Origin: Flavobacteriaceae bacterium
GTDB taxonomy: Bacteria > Bacteroidota > Bacteroidia > Flavobacteriales > Flavobacteriaceae
Reading direction: 5' to 3'
NCBI GenBank assembly: GCA_013001365.1
Contig: JABDMQ010000329.1
Coordinates: 1 to 10,273, forward strand
Length of the DNA stretch: 10,273 bases
Under the pieces are notes generated by a model. That model had not been told where the DNA came from. It worked only from the letters and a program-made list of their open reading frames with translations, and did not search any database. Within the stretch, counting starts at the first letter, position 1. Every line of letters begins with the position of its first letter. This document shows positions 1-7,682 of this stretch, piece by piece. The position numbers and the translations under genes are program-made.

Positions 1-1780
1 GCAAGTCAGGACCAGTACGTTTACTTCCCCAAAGGAAAGGACGGTCATATACATACTCACCAGCCTTGGAATATTCACCATAACGCTCAACTTCACTTCG
101 GAAAGGACGAATCATCTGTGAGTGACATCCAACACAACCTTCACGTATGTAAATATCGCGACCTTCTAATTCAAGAGGCGTATAAGGTTGTACGCTGCTA
201 ATAGTTGGGATATTGGATTCGACCATGAGGGTCGGCACTATTTGCACTAATCCACCTATTAGTATTGCTATGGTTGCATAAATGGTAAGTCTAACTGGCT
301 TGCGCTCTAACCAAGTGTGCCATCCTTCTCCAGCGACTCTGCGCTTTGCAACTCTTTGAAGAGCAGGAGCTTCAGCAAGCTCATCATCGACCTTGCTTCC
401 ATTCTTAATTGTTACGATGATATTGTAAACAAGGATCAGCATTCCTATAATATAAAGTGTACCTCCAATGGCACGCATCCAGTACATTGGAATGATCTCG
501 GACACGGTTTCAAGGAAGTTTCCATAGACCAAGGTTCCGTCTGGATTGAATTGCTTCCACATACTTGCCTGAGTAAAGCCTGCTACATACATTGGCAATG
601 CATACATGATAATTCCTAATGTACCAATCCAGAAATGCAAGTTGGCCAGCCCTGTTGAATACAGTTTTGTCTTGAATAATTTCGGAACGAGATAATAGAT
701 CATACCAAAGGCAAGGAAGCCATTCCATGCCAAGGCGCCAACATGAACGTGAGCAATAATCCAATCGGTAAAGTGGGCTATAGCGTTAACATTCTTAAGG
801 GAAAGCATTGGTCCTTCAAATGTTGCCATACCATATCCTGTAATGGCAACGACCATGAATTTTAGAACTGGGTCCGTTCGTACTTTGTCCCAGGCTCCAC
901 GAAGGGTAAGTAGGCCATTTATCATTCCACCCCAAGACGGCATGATTAGCATAATAGAAAATGCAACTCCTAGATTTTGTGCCCAACTAGGAAGTGCGGT
1001 ATACAATAAGTGATGCGGTCCGGCCCAGATATAAATGAATATCAATGACCAGAAATGCACTATTGATAATCGATAGGAGTAAACAGGTCTGTTAGCTGCC
1101 TTAGGTACGAAGTAATACATCAATCCTAAGAATGGCGTTGTCAAGAAAAATGCAACCGCATTATGTCCGTACCACCATTGCACAAGTGCGTCTTGAACCC
1201 CAGCATAGGCCGAATAGCTCTTCAAGGCATTTACAGGTAATTCCAGGCTATTGAAGATATGAAGCACTGCAACTGTTACAAATGTTGCTAAGTAAAACCA
1301 AATGGCCACGTACAAATGACGCTGCCTTCTATTCAAGATGGTCCAGATCATGTTAGCGCCGAATGCAACCCAAATTAGAGCAATGGCAATATCAAACGGC
1401 CATTCCAATTCTGCATATTCCTTTGAAGTAGTAAACCCTAATGGCAAAGTAATAGCTGCACCTACAATAATAAGTTGCCAGCCCCAGAAATTGATGTTAC
1501 TTAATAGGTCACTCGCCATTCTTGCCTTTAACAATCTTTGAAGTGAGTAATACACACCCGCAAATATGGCGTTACCAACAAAAGCAAAAATCACAGCGTT
1601 GGTATGCAATGGCCTTAAACGACCAAAACTCAACCATGAAATGCCATCGGTTAGATTTGGGAACAAAAACATGAATGCCAGTATTAAACCTACTAGCATT
1701 CCTACCACTCCCCATAGCATTGTTGCATACAGGAATTTTTTAACGATTTTGTTATCGTAATAGAATTGTTGTACTTCCAT
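1..1780 (-). CDS. ccoNO: Fused cbb3 cytochrome c oxidase subunits I and II (CcoN-CcoO), 3' end cut by the window
   Basis: This is the catalytic core of a cbb3-type haem-copper oxidase, an inner-membrane, proton-pumping terminal oxidase with high oxygen affinity. The reading frame starts at ATG 1780 and stays open through 593 codons to the left edge. Ligands expected of CcoN are visible: H59 (low-spin haem b, in LRPLHTN), H206 plus H256/H257 (CuB, in YGHNA and AGPHH), Y250 (position of the His-Tyr cross-link), and H344 and H346 (haem b3 and haem b, in AHVHVG). All lie one residue before the positions I recall for the Pseudomonas stutzeri enzyme. After about residue 490 the frame runs directly into CcoO: a membrane anchor (about 498-519), the haem c motif CVGCH (549-553), and WGSKRTGPDL at the edge. 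The CcoN-CcoO fusion is known in Bacteroidota. It starts 5 nt after ccoS, so they are probably co-transcribed. The missing end should hold the rest of CcoO. Confidence 0.97.
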   Translation of the reverse strand, partial: MEVQQFYYDNKIVKKFLYATMLWGVVGMLVGLILAFMFLFPNLTDGISWLSFGRLRPLHTNAVIFAFVGNAIFAGVYYSLQRLLKARMASDLLSNINFWGWQLIIVGAAITLPLGFTTSKEYAELEWPFDIAIALIWVAFGANMIWTILNRRQRHLYVAIWFYLATFVTVAVLHIFNSLELPVNALKSYSAYAGVQDALVQWWYGHNAVAFFLTTPFLGLMYYFVPKAANRPVYSYRLSIVHFWSLIFIYIWAGPHHLLYTALPSWAQNLGVAFSIMLIMPSWGGMINGLLTLRGAWDKVRTDPVLKFMVVAITGYGMATFEGPMLSLKNVNAIAHFTDWIIAHVHVGALAWNGFLAFGMIYYLVPKLFKTKLYSTGLANLHFWIGTLGIIMYALPMYVAGFTQASMWKQFNPDGTLVYGNFLETVSEIIPMYWMRAIGGTLYIIGMLILVYNIIVTIKNGSKVDDELAEAPALQRVAKRRVAGEGWHTWLERKPVRLTIYATIAILIGGLVQIVPTLMVESNIPTISSVQPYTPLELEGRDIYIREGCVGCHSQMIRPFRSEVERYGEYSKAGEYVYDRPFLWGSKRTGPDL

Positions 1781-1785
1781 AATGA

Positions 1786-1974
1786 TTAATTGGACTTTTT
1801 TGGTTTTACAGTTGGTTTGGAATCTTCTTTAACGAGTTCGTCTTCAAAAAGCATTCTAACAGATGGCGTATAGCTATCATCATATTGACCGTTCTTAACG
1901 GCAATAATGAAAGCAATAAAAAAAATAACAGCTACGACGATACTGATTGAAAGCAAAATGTATATAACGCTCAT
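1786..1974 (-). CDS. ccoS: cbb3-type oxidase assembly protein CcoS
   Basis: A 62-residue protein with one N-terminal transmembrane helix (about residues 3-26) followed by a short acidic and then basic cytoplasmic tail. The tail begins KNGQYDDSYTPSVRMLF, matching the conserved GQ(F/Y)DD...TP.xR(I/M)L signature of CcoS. In Rhodobacter, CcoS is needed to put haem and copper cofactors into the oxidase; its exact chemistry is not settled. Size and motif are normal for the family. It sits between ccoI and ccoNO, 80 bp downstream of ccoI and 5 nt before ccoNO, and it has its own Fnr-type promoter. ATG 1974 is the only sensible start. Confidence 0.93.
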   Translation of the reverse strand: MSVIYILLSISIVVAVIFFIAFIIAVKNGQYDDSYTPSVRMLFEDELVKEDSKPTVKPKKSN

Positions 1975-1994
1975 ACCTAATTGAAGTTACGGGT

Positions 1995-2042
1995 CAAAAA
2001 TAAACTTGGGTCATATCTTAAAACATGACAATTATCATGTTT
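1995..2042 (-). promoter_or_regulatory. Crp/Fnr-type class II promoter for ccoS-ccoNO
   Basis: Positions 2021-2042 form an interrupted palindrome, AAACATGA-N6-TCATGTTT, with perfect 8-bp arms; the core is TGA-N6-TCA. Reading the minus strand, TATTTTTG at 2002-1995 matches the Bacteroidota -7 consensus TAnnTTTG exactly. The palindrome centre (2031.5) and box centre (1998.5) are 33 bp apart, which puts the palindrome near -41.5 if transcription starts about 1990, about 15 nt before the ccoS ATG. Fnr-family control is expected for cbb3 operons. The start site is inferred, not measured. Confidence 0.75.
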
Positions 2043-2054
2043 GGCTATTTGTAA

Positions 2055-4427
2055 TCATTCTAATCTTCTACCAATGAAATTTGTTGCCAAAGTCGTGAAA
2101 ATGACAATGCTAATGGAGCTCAATGGCATCAATATAGCGGCTACCACTGGTGCTAATTGTCCTGTGACAGCGAAATATAGCCCCACGATATTATACACGA
2201 ATGATAAAGCAAAACTCCATTTTATTATTCTGATACCGCTTTTTGACGCCGCTATGAATCTATCCAGCAGGTTGAATTTAGAGGCATCCAGGATAGCATC
2301 ACATGCTGGAGAAAACACATTGATGTTTTCAGAGATCGCTATGCCCACATCGCTTTGAGCCAAAGCTCCAGCATCGTTCAATCCGTCACCTACCATTAAT
2401 ACCTTAGCGCCTTCAGATTGATGGTATTCGATGTATTCGAGCTTGTCTTCAGGTTTTTGATTGAAGATCAGCTTGGTCTTTGTAGGCAGTAGTTTTTTGA
2501 GATTCTCGAGTTCGCCTTCATTGTCCCCGGATAGCACCACAAGGTCATTCTCTTTCTTAAGTTGGTTGAATAGCTTAGATAGGCCTTTTCTGTATTTATT
2601 ATAGAAGGTGAATTTACCCTTGTAAATATTGTTGGAACTAATATGTACAGTTGTGCTCAATGCCGAACCTTCATCTTTATGGCCTACGAAAGTGGCCGAA
2701 CCTATTTTCATGATATTCGCTCTGTGTGTGGCTTCAAGACCTTGTCCGAGATGTTCTTCGAAACTGTCAAGAGTTTCAATGTCATGTTCTTTTAAAATGT
2801 CATACAATGTCCTGCTCAACGGATGATTGGACCCACGTAAGGTATTCTTTAGCATTTGCTCTTCAGATGAAGAAAGAGCAATTCCATTGTATACAGCTGA
2901 GCTTTTATCATTTGAAGTAATCGTTCCGGTCTTATCGAAGATAATTGTATTTATAGACGCCAATTGCTCAAGGACCGACGCATTCTTAACATAGAATTTC
3001 AGCTTACCGAAAATTCGCAGCAAATTCCCGAAGGTAAATGGTGCCGATAAGGCAATGGCGCAAGGACATGCAATGATCAAGACAGCTGTAAAGACATTCA
3101 TTGCCAAAGAAGCATCAACAATAAGCCAATAAATGGTTGCAATAACTGCAATACTTAAAACAGCCAGAGTGAAGTGTTTGCTTATTGAATTGGTCAAGGT
3201 CCTGAATCCATCTTCCTTGTTCTTGTTGAATACGTCGTTGCTCCATAATTGAGTTAAGTAGCTTTGCTCAACGGATTTCAGGGCTTCCATTTCAATGACA
3301 CCAGAGGATTGCTTACCACCGGCAAACAGTTTATCTCCAGATTTCTTACTAATTGTTTTCGATTCGCCAGTTACGAAACTATAATCGATTCTTGCCTTAC
3401 CATTTATCAATATTCCATCTACTGGAATAAGTTCCTCATTCCTGATCAGCAATCTGTCGCCTTTTTTTATGTCGTAAACCTGTAACGGGAATTCTTCACC
3501 TTTGGAAACCTTGGTCACCGCAATTGGGAAATAGGATTTATAGTCGCGCTCAAAGGAAAGAAACGAGTAGGTTTTTTGCTGAAAGAACCTTCCGATCAAT
3601 AAAAAGAAAACCAATCCAGTGAGACTGTCGAAAAATCCAGAGCCAAGATCAAAAGCGATTTCTAAAGTACTTCTTATGAACAGGACACCTATGCCCAACG
3701 CAATAGGGACATCGATATTCAACAATTTGGCGCGTAAACCTTTATAAGCAGAGATGAAATAGTCCTGTGCAGCATAGAATACCACAGGAATGGAAAATGC
3801 GAACATGATCCATCGAAACATATGCTTGTATTTTTCTAGCCAGAATTCACCAACTTCAAAATATTCAGGAAAAGAAAGGAACATCACATTCCCAAATGCG
3901 AATCCTGCAATTCCTAGTTTGTAGATCAACGTCCTATCAATGTGCTTCTGCCCAGAACTATAATCGTCCAAAGAAATATAAGGTTCGTAGCCAATGGAAC
4001 TTATAAGCAAGACAATTTCCTTGAGTGAAAAGGACTTAGAATTGAAGGTTATGCGAACTGTTTTTTTACCAAAATTAACTTGCGACGAAGAGATATTGTC
4101 ATTGAGTTTGTTCAAGTTTTCCAAAATCCAGATGCATGAACTACAATGTATATGTGGAATGAGAAGGGTAGTGATCTGTGTTTCTCCATCATTGAATTCC
4201 GTTAACTTATCAATGATCTCTTCTTGATCGAGAAAATCGTATTTACCTTGAATTTCCTTAGGGACTGCTCCAGGAGACGCTTCAAGATCGTAATAGCATG
4301 TCAGGTCGTTTTCTGAAAATATCTCATACACGGTCTTGCAGCCATTGCAGCAGAAAGACTTGTCTTCAACTTTTATGATCGTGGAATTACAATCGTCACC
4401 ACAATGGAAACAGGTTGTTTCTGCCAT
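2055..4427 (-). CDS. ccoI: Copper-translocating P1B-type ATPase CcoI/FixI for cbb3 oxidase assembly
   Basis: A 790-residue inner-membrane P-type ATPase that supplies copper for the CuB site of the cbb3 oxidase. The N-terminus has a cysteine-rich domain (C6, C9, C13, then C26-C27 and C30 in CCNGC) typical of the CcoI branch, followed by a heavy-metal-associated domain with HCSSC at 94-98. Catalytic parts are intact: actuator TGES (353-356), ion-channel CPC (454-456), phosphorylation motif DKTGT (D498), HP of the nucleotide-binding domain (H535-P536) and GDGLND (680-685). The C-terminal membrane segment carries MPLSSIS (767-773), the usual metal-site region. Membrane helices group at about 168-190, 204-222, 235-285, 415-465 and 733-783. 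Length is normal. It is first in the minus-strand cluster, followed by ccoS after 80 bp. The gap to ccoS holds a separate promoter, so ccoI can be expressed on its own. CcoI is more likely than CopA because of the N-terminal Cys cluster and the cco neighbours. Confidence 0.95.
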   Translation of the reverse strand: MAETTCFHCGDDCNSTIIKVEDKSFCCNGCKTVYEIFSENDLTCYYDLEASPGAVPKEIQGKYDFLDQEEIIDKLTEFNDGETQITTLLIPHIHCSSCIWILENLNKLNDNISSSQVNFGKKTVRITFNSKSFSLKEIVLLISSIGYEPYISLDDYSSGQKHIDRTLIYKLGIAGFAFGNVMFLSFPEYFEVGEFWLEKYKHMFRWIMFAFSIPVVFYAAQDYFISAYKGLRAKLLNIDVPIALGIGVLFIRSTLEIAFDLGSGFFDSLTGLVFFLLIGRFFQQKTYSFLSFERDYKSYFPIAVTKVSKGEEFPLQVYDIKKGDRLLIRNEELIPVDGILINGKARIDYSFVTGESKTISKKSGDKLFAGGKQSSGVIEMEALKSVEQSYLTQLWSNDVFNKNKEDGFRTLTNSISKHFTLAVLSIAVIATIYWLIVDASLAMNVFTAVLIIACPCAIALSAPFTFGNLLRIFGKLKFYVKNASVLEQLASINTIIFDKTGTITSNDKSSAVYNGIALSSSEEQMLKNTLRGSNHPLSRTLYDILKEHDIETLDSFEEHLGQGLEATHRANIMKIGSATFVGHKDEGSALSTTVHISSNNIYKGKFTFYNKYRKGLSKLFNQLKKENDLVVLSGDNEGELENLKKLLPTKTKLIFNQKPEDKLEYIEYHQSEGAKVLMVGDGLNDAGALAQSDVGIAISENINVFSPACDAILDASKFNLLDRFIAASKSGIRIIKWSFALSFVYNIVGLYFAVTGQLAPVVAAILMPLSSISIVIFTTLATNFIGRRLE

Positions 4428-4452
4428 TTAAATTTGCTCAATTTACCTCAGG

Positions 4453-4501
4453 CAAAGATTTTGGTTTTAGGCGAACTAAAACATGAGGGATATCATGTTT
4501 T
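4453..4501 (-). promoter_or_regulatory. Crp/Fnr-type class II promoter for ccoI
   Basis: AAAACATGA (4478-4486) and TCATGTTTT (4493-4501) form a perfect 9-bp inverted repeat around a 6-nt spacer, the most symmetrical of the five sites here. On the minus strand AATCTTTG (4460-4453) differs from TAnnTTTG at one base. The centres (4489.5 and 4456.5) are again 33 bp apart. A start near 4448 would give about a 20-nt leader before ATG 4427. It shares the divergent region with the usp1 promoter. Confidence 0.7.
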
Positions 4502-4523
4502 GCAATTGGATATTCGTAGACTC

Positions 4524-4567
4524 ATGACAATTATCATTGTATCTGCTGCGATACGACACTAATTTTG
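4524..4567 (+). promoter_or_regulatory. Crp/Fnr-type class II promoter for the first universal stress gene
   Basis: ATGA-CAATTA-TCAT (4524-4537) contains the TGA-N6-TCA core, and TAATTTTG (4560-4567) is a perfect TAnnTTTG box. Centres are 33 bp apart (4530.5 and 4563.5). The inferred start near 4572 leaves about 19 nt before ATG 4591. The 15-base string CATGACAATTATCAT is identical to the core of the ccoS site, supporting a common regulator. Confidence 0.73.
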
Positions 4568-4590
4568 CATAACACATAAAAACGCTAGTC

Positions 4591-5421
4591 ATGTCGAAAC
4601 ATATATTATTGCCAACGGATTTTTCGGACAACGCATGGAGCGCCATAGTTTATGCGTTAAAGCTTTTTAATGACGAGACGTGTACCTTTTATTTATTGCA
4701 CTCTACACATATGCGTGCATCGTCAATGATCAATATTACCAGTAAGTTGCAAGAAATCATGAATGCGAAAGCTGTAGATGACTTATCACAGCTTAAAGAG
4801 GAATCCATTTCGGCTGATGCTAATTCAAATCATGATTTTGAAGTGATCATGAGTACTGAAGATTTGAATGATGCTATTGAACGAGCTGTCATAAAGAATA
4901 ACATCGACCTCGTTGTCATGGGAACCAAAGGAGCGACTGGCGCAAAAGAGTTTTTCTTCGGTAGTAATACAGCCAGGGCGATAAAGGGCATTCGTTCATG
5001 TGCTGTTTTGGCAGTTCCTGATGAGTATGATATTGTGCCACCAAAAGAATTGGCCTTCGCTACCGATTTCAATAGGTTTTATGATGAGAAGGAAATAAAA
5101 CCATTGAAGGATTTGGCCGATCTCTACAATGCCAAGATCAGGATCGTACATATCAATGAAGAAGAGAAATTGAACGATATACAGGAATTCAATTTCAAGT
5201 CCTTAAAAGGATTTCTTCAAGACTACGACCATAGCTTTCATTGGATGCCAGATTATGCTAAGAAACGAACGACACTAAACGATTTTGTCGAGGAATTGGG
5301 CATACATGTTTTAGCAATGGTCAATTACAGGCATAGCTTCATTGAGGCCATTATCAATGAACCAGTTATCAAAAAAATTGGTTATCATCCTTTAGTACCA
5401 TTCTTGGTCATCCCAGAATAG
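4591..5421 (+). CDS. Tandem-domain universal stress protein (UspA family), first copy
   Basis: A 276-residue soluble cytoplasmic protein made of two UspA-like domains. Domain 1 (about 1-144) begins KHILLPTDFSDNA, the usual first strand and loop, and has the nucleotide-binding pattern G-x2-G-x9-GS (G111, G114, G124-S125), so ATP binding is likely. Domain 2 (about 150-276) restarts with PKELAFATDFNRF and ends in PLVPFLVIPE, but has no glycine loop and looks degenerate. Two-domain Usp proteins of about 275-285 residues are common in Bacteroidota. They accumulate under starvation, redox or oxygen stress; a specific biochemical role is not known. It is divergent from ccoI, with its own Fnr-type promoter, and is followed 66 bp later by a paralogue with the same layout. 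Confidence 0.93.
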   Translation: MSKHILLPTDFSDNAWSAIVYALKLFNDETCTFYLLHSTHMRASSMINITSKLQEIMNAKAVDDLSQLKEESISADANSNHDFEVIMSTEDLNDAIERAVIKNNIDLVVMGTKGATGAKEFFFGSNTARAIKGIRSCAVLAVPDEYDIVPPKELAFATDFNRFYDEKEIKPLKDLADLYNAKIRIVHINEEEKLNDIQEFNFKSLKGFLQDYDHSFHWMPDYAKKRTTLNDFVEELGIHVLAMVNYRHSFIEAIINEPVIKKIGYHPLVPFLVIPE

Positions 5422-5423
5422 TC

Positions 5424-5466
5424 TGATATTTATCATAGTAAAAAGGGAATATGTCTGTTATTTTTA
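5424..5466 (+). promoter_or_regulatory. Crp/Fnr-type class II promoter for the second universal stress gene
   Basis: TGA-TATTTA-TCA (5424-5435) lies immediately after the stop codon of the first usp gene. TATTTTTA at 5459-5466 matches TAnnTTTG except for the last base. The centres (5429.5 and 5462.5) are 33 bp apart, as at the other sites. A start near 5471 leaves about 17 nt before ATG 5488. The second usp gene can therefore be transcribed independently, although read-through from the first is also likely. Confidence 0.65.
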
Positions 5467-5487
5467 ATCAGATCAATTTAAAGACCC

Positions 5488-6342
5488 ATGAATAAAAGAA
5501 TACTGCTTCCGACGGATTTCTCTGAGAATTCAAGACGCGCCATAGATTTTGCCATTGAATTGTATAAAGATGACCCATGCGACTTTTATTTATTGAATGT
5601 GTTCTCGATGCCTTCAAATATCATGGTGAACTTGATGAACATGGAACCTGGAAGTGGGTTGTATCAAGTTGCAAAAGACAAATCTGAGGCAGGATTGAAT
5701 GATTTTCTCGATGCTCTAATGTTCAACGATAAAAGCAAGCCCAATCATCATTTTAAGACAATTTCATCTTTTAACGACCCTATAGAAGCCATTAAGGAGA
5801 TTGTGGATGAAAAAGATATTGAAATGATCGTAATGGGTACTAAAGGTGAAACGGCCTCTACACATAAAGTATTCGGGAGTACAGCTATTTATGTTATGGA
5901 GAAGGTTCGTAATTGTCCTGTAATTGCTGTGCCAGCACTTGCGCAAATTAATATGCCAAAGGAAATAGTTTTTCCAACAGGTTATAAGATGAATTATAAA
6001 AGAAGTGAACTGAATCACTTGAAGGATATAGCCAAGAAATGTGATGCGAGTATAGCGATACTGCATGTAGAAGAGGAGGAAAGCTTGGATAAGGATCAGA
6101 CAGAACACAAGGAACTACTCGAGGAAATATTGGAAGGAGTGAAGTCTACATACCATACTTTACGCCATAATTCCGTTGAAACTGCGGTTAATATTTTTGT
6201 TGAAAGCCGAGGCAGCGATATGGTAGCATTTATAAATAGAAAACATGCGTTTTTTGGGAGCATACTCAGTAATCCTTTAGTGAAAGGAATAGCTTTTCAT
6301 TCAAGAGTCCCACTATTGGTAATGCATGATCATTATAACTAA
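5488..6342 (+). CDS. Tandem-domain universal stress protein (UspA family), second copy
   Basis: A 284-residue paralogue of the preceding gene, with the same opening (KRILLPTDFSENS) and two-domain layout. Domain 1 keeps the nucleotide loop G-x2-G-x9-GS (G117, G120, G130-S131) and ends in NCPVIAVPA. Domain 2 starts at about PKEIVFPTGY (157-166) and ends SRVPLLVMHDH; it lacks a glycine loop. Both copies share a second-domain ending of the type (V/F)..R(K/H)..F...I...P(V/L)(I/V)K.I..H..VP.LV, so the degenerate half is under its own constraint. The pair most likely arose by duplication followed by clear divergence. The next gene starts 13 nt downstream and is probably co-transcribed. Confidence 0.93.
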   Translation: MNKRILLPTDFSENSRRAIDFAIELYKDDPCDFYLLNVFSMPSNIMVNLMNMEPGSGLYQVAKDKSEAGLNDFLDALMFNDKSKPNHHFKTISSFNDPIEAIKEIVDEKDIEMIVMGTKGETASTHKVFGSTAIYVMEKVRNCPVIAVPALAQINMPKEIVFPTGYKMNYKRSELNHLKDIAKKCDASIAILHVEEEESLDKDQTEHKELLEEILEGVKSTYHTLRHNSVETAVNIFVESRGSDMVAFINRKHAFFGSILSNPLVKGIAFHSRVPLLVMHDHYN

Positions 6343-6355
6343 ATAACAAGTCAAG

Positions 6356-6757
6356 ATGAAAAAAACAGGTATTTGGATCGATAAGGATACAGCTCATATC
6401 GTAACTATCGAAAATGAGACTGAGACCGTGAAAACGATTAATTCTGAAGTGGAGCATTTCAGGATCCATGGCGGTTATGGTGGAAGGGCTAAAGGCGGTC
6501 CTCAAGATGTGGTGCAAGACAGTAAGTATCTAGAAAGGGAGAAGCATCAATTAAAGGCATATTTCAAGGAGATTGCCAATGAGATAAAGAATTCTGATGA
6601 ATTAGTTGTGTTCGGTCCAGCCGAAACTGGAGAAAAATTCAGAAAGGAATTGCAAGAGAGATATGCAGACATCGGCAAGAAACTAAAGGAAGTCAAAAAA
6701 GCAGATAGCATGACAGATAACCAAGTCAAGGCTTGGGTAAGAAATTATTTCAATTAA
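6356..6757 (+). CDS. Small conserved protein resembling an eRF1 domain 3-like (baeRF-type) fold
   Basis: A 133-residue soluble protein. I do not recognise it with certainty. It begins KKTGIWIDKDTAHIVTIE, a strand-loop-strand opening like bacterial proteins with an archaeo-eukaryotic release factor domain. It has a glycine-rich basic loop (GGYGGRAKGG, 39-48), a helical stretch (57-78), then LVVFGPAETGEKF (83-95), close to the GPxE motif region of eRF1 domain 3-like folds, and ends KADSMTDNQVKAWVRNYF. No signal peptide or membrane segment is seen. It lies 13 nt after the second usp gene and before a hairpin, so it is probably the last gene of the usp transcript. A link to ribosomes or translation under stress is inference from the fold resemblance only. 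Confidence 0.85.
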   Translation: MKKTGIWIDKDTAHIVTIENETETVKTINSEVEHFRIHGGYGGRAKGGPQDVVQDSKYLEREKHQLKAYFKEIANEIKNSDELVVFGPAETGEKFRKELQERYADIGKKLKEVKKADSMTDNQVKAWVRNYFN

Positions 6758-6785
6758 TAGTGTAGCGATTTTTGATAATTATTGA

Positions 6786-6822
6786 CTGCCAAGATCGTTG
6801 CTTGATTTTGGCAGTTTTTTTT
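6786..6822 (+). terminator. Rho-independent terminator or attenuator between the usp operon and the nuclease operon
   Basis: CTGCCAAGATC (6786-6796) pairs with GATTTTGGCAG (6804-6814) in an 11-bp stem with one G-U pair and a 7-nt loop. Eight T residues follow (6815-6822). This is a textbook intrinsic terminator. The U-tract ends only 7 nt before ATG 6830, so it must lie either in the leader of the next gene or end a read-through transcript. Confidence 0.87.
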
Positions 6823-6829
6823 AACTATT

Positions 6830-7672
6830 ATGGAAGGAAACACCATCGAAATCACGAAATCGTCTGGGGAGAAAGTTGAGTTCTCCTTGGATAAATTGAC
6901 CACGTCACTTAAACGAACTGGTGCCGATAGAAATACGATCGAGCATATCATTAAAAAAGTCCAGGAGGAACTATACCAAGGAATAACTACAAGGGAGATC
7001 TATAATCGGGCTTTTGCCTTGTTAAAGAAGAAAAAGAGTTACTTGGCTTCAAAATATAAATTGAAAAAAGCAATTTATGAGCTAGGGCCAACTGGATTTC
7101 CTTTTGAACGATTTGTTAGTGCCATATTAAAATATTCTGGTTACGATACCAAGGTCAATAGTGTATTAAAAGGAAAATGCGTGACCCACGAAATAGATGT
7201 TACCGCCCATAAGAACGAAGAAACAACTATTATTGAATGCAAGTTTCATGGAGAACAAGGGCTTAAGTGCAATGTTAAGATTCCCTTATACATCAACTCA
7301 CGCTATCAGGACGTAAAGGCAGAATGGAATTCGAATCCTCAGAATGGCACAAAATTAACCAAGGGTTGGGTGGTGACCAATACAAGATTCACAAATGATG
7401 CTCTCGACTATGGAAATTGTTGTGGTCTGTACCTCTTGAGCTGGGATTATCCAAAAAAGGATGCATTAAAAGACAGGATAGACAGGTTGGGCCTTTATCC
7501 AATAACAGTGTCCACGTTGCTTACCAAACGCGAAAAACAATTCTTGTTAAGTAGGGATGTTGTACTCTGCAGAGAACTTATCGGTGATGTGTTTTATCTC
7601 GATCATTTAGGCGTGTCTGAAGAAAGAAAAGAAAGGATCCTGAATGAAATAGTACAATTATGCAACAGCTAA
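6830..7672 (+). CDS. ATP-cone domain fused to an Mrr-like PD-(D/E)xK nuclease domain
   Basis: A 280-residue cytoplasmic protein. Residues 4-85 form an ATP-cone: ITKSSGEKVEFSLDKL opening, LKRTGAD (27-33), then ITTREIYNRAFALLKK (52-67), like the regulatory domain of ribonucleotide reductases and NrdR. Residues 88-205 look like a restriction-endonuclease-like fold: GFPFERFVSAIL (helix with E93), GYDT, HEIDV (D123), then IIECKFH (E136-x-K138), giving a complete D...ExK site. WVVTNTRFTNDAL and CCGLYLLSWDYP (180-207) follow, as in Mrr-type domains. A short helical tail (245-278) ends it. Family knowledge suggests nucleotide-regulated nucleic-acid cleavage, but no substrate is known to me. There is no methyltransferase beside it, so classical restriction is unlikely. 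It begins just after a terminator hairpin and is 10 nt from the next gene, a likely operon. Confidence 0.88.
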   Translation: MEGNTIEITKSSGEKVEFSLDKLTTSLKRTGADRNTIEHIIKKVQEELYQGITTREIYNRAFALLKKKKSYLASKYKLKKAIYELGPTGFPFERFVSAILKYSGYDTKVNSVLKGKCVTHEIDVTAHKNEETTIIECKFHGEQGLKCNVKIPLYINSRYQDVKAEWNSNPQNGTKLTKGWVVTNTRFTNDALDYGNCCGLYLLSWDYPKKDALKDRIDRLGLYPITVSTLLTKREKQFLLSRDVVLCRELIGDVFYLDHLGVSEERKERILNEIVQLCNS

Positions 7673-7682
7673 TCGTTTTTGA

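Noticed and set aside
2041..4227. Several plus-strand open frames opposite ccoI
   Set aside because: They lie entirely within the well-supported ccoI gene on the other strand and show Cys- and Ser-rich, family-free translations typical of antisense shadows.
6773..6784. TGA-N6-TTG sequence before the terminator as a sixth Crp/Fnr site
   Set aside because: The right half is not TCA, and 33 bp downstream there is the hairpin stem rather than a TAnnTTTG box.
6830..7672. Restriction-modification system
   Set aside because: An Mrr-like nuclease domain is present, but no methyltransferase, specificity subunit or ATP-driven translocase is in the window, and the ATP-cone fusion points to a different role.
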